Shown here: positions 35,020 to 46,697 of the stretch, in pieces | How the letters are laid out: the number at the start of each line of letters is the position of its first letter | How positions within the stretch are numbered: position 1 is the first letter of the stretch | Assembly: GCF_009727055.1 (NCBI RefSeq) | Contig: NC_052350.1 | Location: 40,190,757 to 40,254,756 of the forward strand | Length of the DNA: 64,000 bases | Origin: Benincasa hispida | Taxonomy: Eukaryota > Streptophyta > Magnoliopsida > Cucurbitales > Cucurbitaceae | Direction: 5' to 3' | Notes under the pieces: model-generated | Told to the model about the DNA's origin: nothing | The model's database searches: none | What the model saw: only the letters and a program-made list of their open reading frames with translations | Made by a program: the position numbers and the translations under genes

Positions 35020-36107
35020 ATGTCAAATTCAATTATACAATTGCTTGCTTCCGATAAATTTAGTGGAGAAGGATATTCAAACTGGAAATCTAACATAAAT
35101 ACGATATTAGTTGTGGATGTTCTGAGGTTTGTGTTAATGGAGGAATGTCCTCCGATTCCCAATACAACAGTGAACCGAAATGTTTGGGACATCTATGATT
35201 GGTGTGTTAGGACTAATGAAAAAGCCAGGGCTTATATCTTAGCAAGTATATCCAATGTACTTAATAAGAAACATGAATTAATGCCCACTACCCATGAGAT
35301 AATGGCGTCGCTCCAGGAGATGTTTAGGCAACCATCATCCTCTGTTCGATATGAAGCCATTAAGTATGTTTATAGTACTCGCATGAAAGATGGTACCAAC
35401 ATCAGAGAACATGTTCTCGATATGATGGTCCATTTTAATATTGCTGAGGCTCATGGGGCGACGATAGATGAAACCAATCAAATTAGTATGATATTAGAAT
35501 CTCTTCCGAAGACTTATTTACCTTTTAGAACCAATGTTGTTATGAACAAAATTACTTACAATTTGATACATTGTTGAACGAACTGCAGACATATCAATCT
35601 ATGATGAAAGTTAAAGAAAGTGTAGTAAATGTTATTTCACGACTTAAAAAGTTTCTAAAGGGTTCTACGTTTGGAACAAAACCTGCTAATAAAAAGAAGT
35701 CTGTTCCCTCTTCTTCAAAAGACAAAAATGTACAAATCAAGAAGAAGGGTAAAGGGAATAAGAAAACCACTGCAAAGAAAAATAAAAACAAAAACAAAAC
35801 TCCCAAAGGGAAATGTTTCCATTGTAGAGAGGATGGGCATTGGAAACGTAACTGCCCAAAGTATTTAGCACAAAAGAAAGGGGAAAAGGCGAACCAAGGT
35901 AAATCAGATTTACTACTAGTTAAAACATGTCTAGTGGAGAATACTCACCTAACTTGGATATTAGATTCGGACGCCGCTAATCATGTTTGCACTTTTCTTC
36001 AGGAAACTAGTTCTTGGAAACAACTTTCTGAACAAGAAATAACTTTGAAGGTGGATGGGAGAAGTTATTTCAGCTCACTTTTTTGGAGAATCTTTCATCT
36101 TACTTAG
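35020..36107 (+). pseudogene. Element 3 gag-protease, frameshifted
   Basis: Gag is the capsid and nucleocapsid precursor. The likely start is the MSNSIIQLL methionine at 35020; the open stretch actually begins at 34981. The N-terminal gag domain (YSNWKSNINTIL, RFVLMEECP) runs to a stop at 35575. One base out of phase near 35560 moves the frame into 35571-36107. That second part carries a basic Lys-rich linker, the CCHC knuckle CFHCREDGHWKRNC, and the protease site as DSDAANHV, where the catalytic DSG has become DSD. The frame ends at 36107. Better preserved than element 2's gag. Confidence 0.88.
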
Positions 36108-39100
36108 AAATGTATATTATGTACCTAAGATGAAAAGAAACTTAATCTCCATTTCCTATCTGTTAGAAAATATGTACAAAATATCTTTTGAATCTAATGA
36201 AGTGTTTGTTTTTTCAAGAGGTGTTCGTATTTGTTCTGTATGACTCGAAAATAACTTGTACATATTAAAACCAACTGAAGTAGGTCATTCTAAATATAGA
36301 GATGTTTAAAATGGCTAAGACTTAAAATAAAAGACGAAAAATATTTCCTAACGCTTATCTTTGGCACCCCAAACTTGGTCACATTAATCTCAACAGGATT
36401 GAGAGATTGGTTAAAAACGGTCATCTCAGTCAGTTAGAAGATAATTCTTTATCTTTACGTGAATCATGTCACGAGGGAAAATGACGAAAAGATCTTTTTC
36501 TGAAAAAGGTCGTCGTGCTAAAGAGCTTCTCGAACTTATACATTCAAACCTATGTGGTCCGGTGAATGTAAAAGCACAAGGAGGATATCAGTATTTTGTC
36601 AATTTTATTGATGACTACACTAGATATGGCTACATTTACTTAATAAGTCACAAGTCTGAAGCTCTTGAAAAGTTCAAAGAATTTAAGACGGAGACAAAAA
36701 AAACTTTTTAAGTAAAAGAATCAAAACACTTCGATCTGATCGACATGGTGAGTATATGGATTTACAATTCTAGAACTATCTAGTAGATAATGGAATTCAA
36801 TCCCAGCTCGCACCACCTGGAACACCACAACAAACGGTGTTACAGAAAGAAGAAATCGAACCTTGTTAGACATGGTCCGGACAATGATGATTTATGCTTA
36901 GTTACCTCAATCCTTTTAGGGGTATGCAGTACAGACTGCGGTATATATTCCAAACGTCGTTCCTTCAAAAAGTGTTTCAGAAATACTGTATGAGTTATGG
37001 AAAGGACGGAAAAGTAGTTTACGTCATTTTCGTATTTGGGTTGTCCATCACACGTGTTGGTACAAAATCCTAAAAAATTTGAAAAACATTCGAAGTTATG
37101 CCTCTTTATGGGATACTCAAAAGAAACAAAAGGAGGATTATTCTATGATCCCTAAGAAGATAAAGTGTTTGTATCAACAAACGCTACATTTTTGGAAGAA
37201 GATCATGTTAAAAATCATCAACCTCGCAGTAAACTAATATTACAAGAAATGACCAAAGATACTACAGAAAAATCAACCAAAGTTGTTGATCAAGTTGGCC
37301 CATCAACAATTGTTGTTGTCCCGTCATGTCCATCTCAAGAATTGAGTATACCTCGATGTAGTGGGAGGATTATTCAGCAACCTGAACGCTATATGGGTTT
37401 AACAAAAACTCAAAACATCATACGTGATGATGGTTTAGATGGACCATGTCATTGTTTGGTTTGAGCTTCCGCCCTACTATGTGCTAAATCTACGACATCG
37501 GATTTTGCAGACCCACGTTTTACCAAACTGAACTAAGAGCGCTTTCTTATTAAAGTAGATATGACTATAAAAAGGCAATGGAAGATGTTGATAGGGAACT
37601 ATGGATAAAAGCCATGGACGTTTAAATGGAGTCAATGTACTTCCATTCTGTCTGGGAACTTGTAGATCAACCATATGGGATTAAACCTATAGGTTGCAAA
37701 TGGATCTATAAAAGAAAACGAGACCAAACTGGCAAGGTGCAAACCTATAAAGCCTGACTCGTGGTAAAAGGTTTTACTCAAAGATAAGGGGTTGATTATG
37801 AAGAAACCTTTTCTCCTATGGCTACGATAAAATCTATAAGAATACTTCTATCCATTTCCACATATTATGACTATATAATATGGCAAATGGATGTCAAGAC
37901 AGCTTTTCTAAACGGTCATCTTGATGAAAGTATTTTTATGTCTCAACCAGAAGGATTCATCGAACAAGGATAGGAATAAAAAGTTTGTGAGCTTAAACGA
38001 TCCATTTATGAGTTAAAACAAGCTTCAAGATCCTGCAATATAAGATTTGATACTGCGATCAAATCTTATAGCTTTGAATATAATGTTGACAAACCTTGTG
38101 TATAGAAGAAAATAGTCAACAAAACTGTATCATTCTTAGTACTTTATGTTGATGATATCTTGCTCATTGGGAATGAGACAAGCTTCCTTGCTAACGTAAA
38201 GAGATGGTTAGCAACACAGTTCCAAATGAATGATTTGGATGATGCTCAATATGTTCTAAGGATACAAATTTTTCGAAATCGAAAGAATAGAACCCTAGCA
38301 CTATCTCAAGCATCTTATATTGACAAGATGTTTTCAATATACAATATGCAAAAATCCAAAAAAGGTATATTGCTTTTTAGACATGGAATTCATTTTTCAA
38401 AGGAACGGTGTCCAAAGACACCTCAAGATGTTGAGGAAATGAAAAAAATTCCATATCCATCTGCAGTTGGGATTTTGTGTACGCAATGTTATGTACATGT
38501 CTTGACATATGCTTTACAGTTGGAATCGTCAGCAGGTTCCAATCCAATCCAGGACATAGTCATTAGACTGCTGTAGAAAACATCCTCAAATATCTGAGGA
38601 GAATGAGGGACTATGTGCTTGTATATGAACCTAAGGATTTGATCCTTACTTGATACACTGATTCTGATTTCCAGACAGATATAGATTGAGGAAATCTACT
38701 TCAGGATCAGTTTTCACTTTCAATGGAGGAGCTATAGTTTGAAGAAGCATTAAACAGAGTTGTATCACCGACTTCACGATGGAAGCAGAATACGTAGCTG
38801 CATGTGAAGCCACTAAAGAAGTAGTATGACTACGAAAATTTTTGGCTGACATGGAAGTAGTTTCAGATATGCACTACCCATCACATTATATTGTGACAAT
38901 AGTGGTGTTGTTGCCAACTTGAAAGAACTAAAGAGTCACAAATGTGGAAAACATATTGAGAGAAAGTACCATCTCATCAGAGAGATAGTACACCGAGGAG
39001 ACGTGATTGTCACGAAGATAGCCTCTGAAGACAATTTAGCTGATCCATTTATGAAGGCCCTCTCGACTAAAGTGTTTGAGGGCCACCTGGTTGGACTAGG

Positions 39101-39116
39101 ACTCCGAGCAACATAG
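36108..39116 (+). pseudogene. Element 3 integrase-RT-RNase H remnant
   Basis: The pieces in order: a linker with YVPKMKRNLIS (36055-36243); GAG-pre-integrase and integrase start (36466-36711), where the first catalytic Asp is replaced in LIHSNLCGP; the rest of the core with frame changes; FLEEDHV (37165-37464); an unrelated-looking 100-bp patch near 37460-37560; the RT N-terminus with frameshifts (37660-38140); LYVDDILLIG at about 38140-38170 and the rest of RT (38160-38576); and RNase H ending 39116 with GKHIERKYHLIREIV. At least ten stops or frameshifts are visible. Not functional. Confidence 0.9.
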
Positions 39117-39124
39117 TCTAGTGC

Positions 39125-39239
39125 AAGTGGGAGAATATCTATGGTATTATAGATGCCCTAGTTTATTGTATTTTTCCTCTATGTTTCTCAACATTGTATA
39201 TATATTTATTCTTACTGTAGTTTTAGTCCAAGTGGGAGA
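39125..39239 (+). promoter_or_regulatory. Paired polypurine tracts of element 3
   Basis: AAGTGGGAGA at 39125-39134, right after pol, and at 39230-39239, one base before the LTR. The spacing of 105 bp compares with 93 in element 2 and 117 in element 1. Confidence 0.75.
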
Positions 39240-39240
39240 A

Positions 39241-41120
39241 TTTTGGGAATGTCGTAGAACTCGCAGTTTGTAAATTTTGTGTTAAACATTCTATTTATCA
39301 ATAAAATATTATTGAGTATCTTATTCGATAAAGTTGTTGACATTGCATTCTATTATGAAAATCCAATAAACATATCCATGACTATAGTATGAATACTTTA
39401 ACTCGATGTAGTGACATAAACAGGATCAAGTTAATAGTATATAACCTAAATGGTCTATAAATATATGGATAAAATTGGTTATCTCATCCTGAAACACTAT
39501 TGGATGCAACCCATTTTGTATAGGTAATACAAATGATGTGATCCACAGATCATTCATGTAGAGATATGTGAGTGGAGGCATCCTATGCAATGAGTTTGCA
39601 TATAGACTAGACCACGAAATAGTCACTTTTCTTTATAACGATTGTTTACTGTTAAAACTGACTATTTCATACTAAAGTAACCTATAATAAACTTGATCTT
39701 AATCCTGAGCTAGCTATGAACTCCTGTTTATTTGGGGTTGTCCTTTGATCTGCATGGGTAAGAGTAGTCCAACAACACTGCTCAATAAGCCTTCCATTTT
39801 GGGCATAAGACCGGATGAATAGCTGAGGACATAGCCTTGCAAGATGGAATTCACTCCTACTAAATTTAGGGTAAGCAGATAGGTTGTTCTCTTAAGTGCT
39901 GAATCCTGGTCTTGAACAATTGGAGCCACGACCTCTAATGATAGAGAGAGACATGATTCATAATTGGTATTATGAATTAGTTTTTCATTAGAGGGTTAGT
40001 GGGAGCGTAAAGAACAAGATGTATTTACAGGGGTAAAATGGTAATTTTGACCCAACTGTAAATACGAACAACCTGTGAACGATCGACTTACTGATTATGG
40101 TTAACATGGATAGAAATATATCTACAGTGAAGAGAGTGTAACTATTGAGCTATAATGGTTTGTCTTGATGGTTAACGAAATGTAATTAATTCAGTTTAAA
40201 GGGTCTAACCAATTGATTACAAATCATTGGAGCTCATGATCTGTAGGTCCAATAGGTCCCTCTACTAGCTCATAAATTGGAATAATGAATTGAGTATTGA
40301 TTAGATGAATTTTGAATTTAGGGTTATGAATTTAAAATGTTCAAATTCGGTCTTAGGGCTTTCAATTAATTGTATACGAAGAAATTAAAAACGTTTAAAT
40401 TAAAACGAGACTGGATTTAAATATTGATTATATGAATTTGAATCATATCGGTGGAATTTATGTTTTATTAATTTTATATTAAGATATTAAATTAATTAAA
40501 TTAGNNNNNAATTAGTTTTATTTAAATTAATTAATTTTGAATTAACTTTATAAAACTAAATTAAATAAAATAGTTTTATTTAAATGAAAAATGAATTTCA
40601 TTGAAATTGTTTTGAGTTAGTGAATTTTTCCCAAAAATTTGAAAAATCCACTAACATCACATATGGTGTTTTATCATGAAATTCCACAATGAATTCTTTA
40701 ATCAATACCAAGTAGGAGCTACCCTACAAGTAGCCATGTTCTAATGCATGAAATAAGTCTATATAATGAAGCTTCATGCATGGAATTTGGGAGATCTCTG
40801 AGTTCTTTATCTAAGTTGCTACAAATAAGAAAACCCTACTACCCTCTCTCTAGTTCATCTTCAATTCAGCTTGATTAGTGTGTTTCCAGCACACATTCCT
40901 TCTTGAGCATAGTGGAGAAGATCTTGTTGGTTGTCTATTTGAAGAATCCAACTCAAATTTATGGAGATTCTACTGAAATCATGAAGAGAATTACAAAGTT
41001 ATTATCTTGTTCAAACCCTCTTATGAAAACCTCATGATTAGCATGTTTAAAACTAAAATTAAATGTAGTTTAAGTGCTTGATTTTGAATTCTTCCGTTGC
41101 ATGTTATATTACTCTTTCCA
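39241..41120 (+). repeat. Element 3 3' LTR (1,880 bp)
   Basis: Starts TTTTGGGAATGTC, a decayed TGTTGGGAATGTC, and ends CTCTTTCCA. A 5-N gap lies at 40505-40509 with AATTAG/ATTAG on both sides. It is followed by unit F at 41121. Confidence 0.88.
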
Positions 41121-41285
41121 TTATTGAGAGAGATATTTTATATAGTGAGGATTGGATTGTTGTGAGCTCAACATTTGTGAATCCATGCGATTAAGAAATT
41201 TGTAAAAGAGTTCTTCCATTTTGTTATTCATCTTCATATCATTGTAAGGGTTGCTCTTAACTCCGAAAAATGGTCGTTGTAGTAG
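41121..41285 (+). repeat. Flanking unit F, copy A, middle part
   Basis: The 165 bp between elements 3 and 4, matching 31015-31180 of copy B. It ends with AGTAG (41281-41285), the left target-site duplication of element 4. Confidence 0.85.
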
Positions 41286-41907
41286 TGAAGAAGCTTTTAC
41301 TCAAATACCTCTGAGTTTTTTTTGTTTATAACTAACTTTGTAATGGTCAGCTAGTATATTCTATAAATACCACTGATTTTAAATTCAAATCATAGAGTTA
41401 TCATCATTTTCTTAGTTTTCTGTAAACAACAAAAAATTGTATGCAATCTTTATCAGAGGCAATCTTGCCGAACCACGTAAACACTGTATCTTATTCTTCT
41501 TCCCTTATCTTTCTTGTTCATTCGAGTGTTTCTTTACTGCAAATCGCGCACCATTCAATTATCTTTCAAATTGCATCGAGTAATCAGATTATAGAATCAA
41601 TCGTGCATCGATTCTTCGCTATCGAGTAGCTTTGAGTACATGGTTTTCACGTTTGAGTCGCACCAAGTATCGTTCAAGAACCATCGAGTAAGATCGAGTA
41701 TTAGTTATGTTGTCATCGAGTTGCATCGATGATTTAACATAGACTCGTCAGATGAAGAAGGAAATTCTCATCGAGGATTGGGTAGGAAGCAGTCGAGCAT
41801 CGAGTTTCGAGTTTCAAGGATCTGGCAGTATATTTCTGAGCCATTTCTTCATCTCTCCAATGTTGTTATTAAGTATTTGGGACTTGTAAAAAGTGGCCAG
41901 TCCAACA
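41286..41907 (+). repeat. Element 4 5' LTR (622 bp)
   Basis: TG...CA ends, TATA box CTATAAATA at 41361-41369, and a GCCGAACCACGTAAAC string at about 41466. Compared with the 3' LTR it lacks about 33 bp that include the GTGGACATAG half of the paired motif. The second half is full of CATCGAGT words. Confidence 0.92.
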
Positions 41908-41912
41908 ATTTG

Positions 41913-41924
41913 TGGTATCAGAGC
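41913..41924 (+). promoter_or_regulatory. Primer binding site of element 4
   Basis: TGGTATCAGAGC, a perfect match to the usual plant copia initiator tRNA-Met site, lies 5 bp after the 5' LTR end at 41907. Element 5 has the decayed equivalent TAGTATCAGAGTG. Confidence 0.92.
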
Positions 41925-42019
41925 ATTTAAAGATCATCAAAGTCAACTTTCTTGGAGCTTCAAGATTCTTAAGAAATCTAGACTCGATACTCGATCGGAT
42001 CAGAATTGGCTGTTGCAAG

Positions 42020-43526
42020 GTATGAGATTGAGAAGTTTGATGGGAAGGGCGATTTTGGCCTATGGAAGGCCAAAATCAAAGCCGTTCTTGGACAGCAAAG
42101 AGCACACAAAGGCCCTGAAGCTTACAACATATGGGACTCTGGTTCTGAATCTCAGTACAGTATTTTGAGGCAAGTAATTGATTAAGACACAATCTACAAG
42201 ATGTCGGTCAAGCTAGAAGGTTTTTTTGCAACCAATGATCTTCCTAACAAGATGTATTTAAGGGAGAAGTTCTTTACGTTCAAGATGGATTCTACAAAGC
42301 CTCTATCAGATAATTTAGATGAATTCAAAAGGATAGTCTCAAAGTTCAAGAGCCTTGGTGAGAAAGTTAGCGATGAAAATGAGGCTTTTGTGCTATTAAA
42401 CTCTCTACCTAAAGCCTATAAAGAGGTGAAGAATGCTTTGAAGTATGATAGAGAATCAGTTACCACTGATGCCATCATTTCAACAATAAGAACTAGAGAG
42501 TTAGAGCTTCAGTCAGTCAAGAAGAAGCAGCCTAGTGTAGAGGGGCTTTTTGCCAAGGGGAAGAACAAGCAAAACCAGTCTAAAGGGAATAAAAATCAGT
42601 CAGGTGAAGAGCACAACCCTGAGACCAAGGTGAGATGCAACTACTGCAAGAAGAAAGGTCACCTGATGAGAGATTGTTACAACCTAAAAAGGAAAAACCA
42701 AGAAAAAGCGACGAATCAAAAAGGGAAACAACCAGAAGCATCAGTGGTTGAAGGTTCCAACTTTTACTTTGATGCCTTAGCCTTCACCAAACATCAAACC
42801 AACCAAATCAGTCCTCTTGGGAAGAATGATTGGGTACTTAACTCCAAATGTACCTATCACATGAAATCTTTCAGACCTTGGTTTAATACTTACAAGGAAA
42901 TAGATGGAGAATCAATGTACATGGGAAACAATGAAGCCTGCAAGATAAAAGAGGTTGGTTCAGTATCCTTGAAATTAAAGGATGGATCAATCAAGCTTCA
43001 AAGAAATGTTAGACATGTACCTTATCTCAAGAGAAACTTGATATCTCTGGGTGTGTTGGACTCCATTGGGTATGAATGCAGAGAAAGAGGTGGAGTTCTT
43101 GAGGTGATTAAGAATTCCAAAGTTGTGTTCCTTGGTGAGAAGGTCAATGACCTTTACATTGTGAGAGAAGTAGAGATGATGACAAGTGCCTACACAGCTT
43201 CAATAGCAAGCTTAATAGAGGCTGACTTGTGGCACAAAAGATTATCCCATATTAGTAAAAAAGGGATGCAAGCACTATCCAAGCAAGGAATTCTGTCCAA
43301 AGGCATTAGTGAGCATCTTTCTTTTTGTGAACACTGCATTTTAGGTAAAGCAACCAGGCAAAGTTTCACAAAATCTCAGCACATCACCAAAAGAGCAGAC
43401 TATGTCCATTCCGACCTATGGGGACCATCTCCTACACCAAGCCTTAGTGGCTTAAGGTATTTTCTAACCTTTATAGATGATTTTTTTAGGAAGAGCTGGA
43501 TATACTTTCTTAAAACTAAGGACTAA
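42020..43526 (+). pseudogene. Element 4 gag-protease-integrase; 441-codon open stretch with dead protease
   Basis: The gag N-terminus is readable at about 42025-42110 (EKFDGKGDFGLW-type text in another frame) and is interrupted near 42185. From 42201 a 441-residue frame is open. It holds the rest of gag (about residues 1-145), the CCHC knuckle CNYCKKKGHLMRDC, the protease region where WVLDSG-type text reads WVLNSK so the catalytic Asp and Gly are lost, GAG-pre-integrase (LWHKRLSH...CEHCILGKATRQSF), and the integrase start YVHSDLWGP with its first catalytic Asp. It stops at a TAA at 43524-43526 where element 5 has CAA. Start codons are unreliable because of the upstream break. Confidence 0.9.
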
Positions 43527-44320
43527 GTATCTGAGAAGTTTAAAGAATGGAAAGCCATGATAGAAAATCAAACATCTAAAAAGTTAAAATAATTTAGAAT
43601 CGATAATGGGCTTGAGTTTTGGAATTAACACTTTGAGAAATTTTATAATGAGAGTAGTATAACTAGGAATAGAACAGTGAGGTATACACCTAAAAAAAAT
43701 GGGGTTGTTGAGAGGTTAAATAGAACCATAATGGATACCTTGAATAGATTATTGGGTTGAAGCTATATCCTATACCGTGTATACCTTTTATACCTTGAAT
43801 AGGTGTCCTCACACATGCTATCTTAGGGAAAAGTTATTGGGCAGAAGCTACATCCTATACCGTGTATACCTTGAATAGGTGTACTCACACATCTTTAGAA
43901 TTGCTTACCCTTGAGGAAAAGTGGACTAATCATCCTCCTAACCTATATAACTTCAAGGTCTTTGGATGTGTAGGGTTTGTACAAAAAAATATAGGAAAGT
44001 TAAAGGCTAGAGCAGTCAAGTATATATTTGTAGGCTTTATAGAGGGTGTCAAGGGGTTTAAAATGTGGCATCCAGTTGAGAGAAAGTCCATAGTGAGCAT
44101 AGACATCACCTTTAGGGAAGAGGAGATGTTTATGCAAAAGGAGAAAAAGGTTGAGGATGAAGGAGAGTCATCCAATACAGGATTTAAGGTGGAGTTACCA
44201 ACTGAGAAGCTAATTGAGTATAGCCAACCTAGTGACACAGGAGAAACTGAGGAAGATGTAGGGGAACATGAGGAGACAGCATGTGAGCAACTTGATTTAA
44301 GTAGTATGTCTTAGCTAGGA
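43527..44320 (+). pseudogene. Element 4 integrase C-terminal part with tandem duplication
   Basis: Continues the integrase through stops. The second and third catalytic acidic regions are recognisable near 43600 and 43710. A segment of about 60-70 bp is duplicated: 43749-43816 and 43834-43892 both contain AAGCTA.ATCCTATACCGTG and end in AGGTGT.CTCACACAT. The 43862-44314 frame carries the core C terminus (FKVFGCVGFV, VFVGF-like) and a long acidic linker. Element 5 lacks the duplication. Confidence 0.85.
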
Positions 44321-45980
44321 ATAGACAAAGGAGAACTATCACACCTCCAGCTAGATATACTAAAATGAATTATATGAATCTAGTTTTAAATGTTATGGTT
44401 GCTTCTACTAACCAAGAACCAACTACCTTTAAGGAAGCAAGAAGTTGTACTAATGCAAGGGATTGAATTGAAGCAATGAATGAGGAGATGCATTCACTAA
44501 AAATGAATGACACTTGGTCTTTAGTTCCTTTACCAAAAGGTTACAAACCTGTTGCCTCTGAATGAGTTTTCAAACTTAAAGAAGGAGTATCATGTGATCA
44601 AAAGCGTAGGTATAAAGCTAGATTGATTGCAAAGGGGTTCACTCAAAGGGAAGGAATAGACTATTTTGAGATTTTCTCCCCTGTTGTAAAACAGACTTCC
44701 ATAAGATTTCTTCTATCCTTAGTTGCTCAAAATAATCTAGAATTGTATCAACTAGATGTCAAAATTTTCTTTCTTCATGGACATCTAGAAGAGACAATCT
44801 ATATGACACAACCTAAAGGATTTGAAGTTAAAGGAAAAGAAAATCTCTTTTCCTTACTCAATAAGTCTATATATGGGTTAAAGCAATCACCTAGATGCTG
44901 GTATAAGAGATTCAATAACTATATTTCTAGCATTGGGCTCAAAAGACATTCATTTGACATATGTGGTTATGTAAATACAGGTTCTTACAAGGACAAAGTT
45001 TACCTACTCATATATGTTGATGACATGTTGCATGCAGGTAGGTCCAAAGGAGATCTAACCCATGTTAAAAACCTCTTAAAAAGAGAGTTTGATATGAAGG
45101 ACTTAGGAGAAACAAGCAAGGTCCTAGGAATAGAGATCCATAGGAACAAAGAGGTGTCTATTCTAAGCATCAATCAATCCTCTTATTGTGAGAAGATTCT
45201 TAAAAGGTTCAACATGAATGATGCCAAACCCATGAGTTTACCTATTGCTCAACACGTTAAGCTTTCTTCAGCAAACTCTCCTAACGATTTTGACGAAGAA
45301 CATCAGAAACAGATGGCTGGCATACCCTATAGTTAAGCAGTATTTCTACTAGACTCGATCTCTTATATTTAACAAGCTTAGTTAGTAGTTATATGTCTAA
45401 TCCTGGTAAGAGACACTGAGAGGCTACTAAATGGATCCTAAGGTATCTATTTTGGTCTAAAAACTCAAAGTTAGTCTACCAAAGGTCAGCGGAACCAAAC
45501 CTAGAGCTTTATGGATATGTCGATGCTGACTATGCTGGTGATTTGGACAAAATGAGGTCTTTAACAGGTTACCTTTTCCTTTTTAGTCCTAATCTAATCA
45601 GCTGGAAAGCATCACTACAGCCTATAGTAGCCTTATCTACAATAGAAGATGAATATATGGCTTTAACTGAAGCAATCAAAGAGGCTTTGTGGCTCAAGGA
45701 ACTGCTGAAAGACTATGGAATAGATCAAACAGTAGTGAAACTCTACTGTGACAACCAAAGTGCTATCCATTTGTCTCGAAATCCACAATTTCACACTAGA
45801 ACAAAGCACGTTGATATCAAGTATCATTTCTTTAGAGATAAAATTGAGTTAAGGGAGATAGAAAATTTAAAGGTCCATACTTCTGACAATCTAGTTGACA
45901 TGTTAACAAAACCTGTTTCAATACTTAAATTGTTTGAATTTTTAGAACAGGTTGGTTTTGAGCTTCTAGAAACAGGGTAG
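44321..45980 (+). pseudogene. Element 4 reverse transcriptase-RNase H
   Basis: The RT N-terminal part (44400-44620) has several stops. 44623-45336 is an open stretch of 237 residues with KGFTQREGIDY, QLDVKIFFLHG (catalytic Asp), SIYGLKQSPRCWY and YVDD at residues 131-134. After a break it reopens at 45543-45980 (145 residues), the RNase H region with ALSTIEDEYMAL, LYCDNQSAIHLS and TKHVDIKYHFF, ending in DMLTKPV and a natural stop. Catalytic residues of RT are present but the frame is broken. Confidence 0.92.
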
Positions 45981-46043
45981 ACAAACCGGTCAGAATCAGA
46001 AAGATCAGAAGATTGCAAGGCATTGGAGTCAAGGTGGAGAATT

Positions 46044-46692
46044 TGAAGAAGTTTTGACTCAAATATCTCAGATTGTGTTTGTTTATAACTAAATTTGTAA
46101 CGGTCAGCTGATATATTCTATAAATACCACTGATTTTAAATTCAAATCACAGAGTTATCATCATTTTCTTAGTTTTCTGTAAATAACAAAAATCTGTACA
46201 CAATCTTTATCAGTAAAAAGAATTTAGATCTTCTCGTGGACATAGGCAATCTTGCTGAACCATGTAAACATTGTGTCTCCTTTTTCTTCCTTTATCTTTC
46301 TTCTTCATTCGAGTGTTCTTTATTGCAAATCGTGCACCATTCAGTTATCTTTCAAATCGCATCGAGTATTCAGATTATCAAGTCAATCGTGCATCGATTT
46401 TTGCTATTAAGTAGCTTTGAGTACATCGTTTTCACCTTCGAGTTGCACCGAGTATCGTTTAAGAATCAACGAGTACGATTGAGTATTAGTTTTTTTGTCA
46501 TCAGGTTGTATCGAGGATTTAATAGAGACTTGTTAGACGGAGAAGCGAATTCTCATCGAGGATCGAGTAGGAAGCAGTCGAGCATCGAGTTCCGAGTATC
46601 AAGGATTTGGCAGAATATTTTTTAGCCATTTCTTTATCTCTCCAACGTTGATCTCGATTATTTGGGACTTGTGAAGAGTGGTCAACCCAACA
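46044..46692 (+). repeat. Element 4 3' LTR (649 bp) with polypurine tract
   Basis: Preceded by AAGGTGGAGAAT, the polypurine tract (46031-46042). It begins TGAAGAAGTT, with its TATA box at 46118-46126. It includes the full CGTGGACATAGGC...GAACCATGTAAAC pair that is half deleted in the 5' LTR. Ends CCCAACA. Confidence 0.92.
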
Positions 46693-46697
46693 AGTAG

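Larger units (their letters stand above)
28296..41120 (+). mobile_element. Element 3: copia retrotransposon with 1.9-kb LTRs, internally rearranged
   Basis: Outer LTRs are 28296-30193 and 39241-41120. Inside is a primer site and about 400 bp of leader. Next comes a foreign-looking segment that is a copy of the element's own flank (30599-32373), then a second 5' end (partial LTR 32374-32928, primer site, full leader), then gag, protease, integrase, RT, RNase H and paired polypurine tracts. Flanking ATTAT on the left and TTATT on the right overlap by 4 bp of the unoccupied sequence in copy B. Related to element 2 in leader, gag and pol. All coding sequence is broken. A 5-N gap is at 40505-40509. 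Confidence 0.88.
41286..46692 (+). mobile_element. Element 4: Tork/Tnt1-like copia retrotransposon, full-length, AGTAG duplication
   Basis: 5,407 bp from TGAAGAAGC to CAACCCAACA. LTRs are 41286-41907 (622 bp) and 46044-46692 (649 bp). AGTAG stands at 41281-41285 and 46693-46697, and copy B of the flank (near 31180) shows the unoccupied site. Internal order is primer site, gag, CCHC knuckle, protease, integrase, RT, RNase H, polypurine tract. RT motifs (LLIYVDDML, FDMKDLGE, RFNMNDAKP) fit the Tork/Tnt1 clade. Coding sequence is long but interrupted, so it is a non-autonomous relic. Its sister, element 5, is at ~51390-55095. Confidence 0.95.

Noticed and set aside
34977..35577. Element 3 gag as an independent host gene
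   Set aside because: Its gag domain, the adjacent CCHC knuckle and protease motif, and its place between leader and integrase make it retroelement gag.
35594..35806. Minus-strand hydrophobic 70-residue frame
   Set aside because: Complement of the Lys-rich gag linker of element 3; a shadow frame.
42201..43526. Element 4 as an active autonomous retrotransposon
   Set aside because: Despite a 441-codon frame and good structure, the protease site is NSK and integrase and RT contain stops. It cannot make a full polyprotein.
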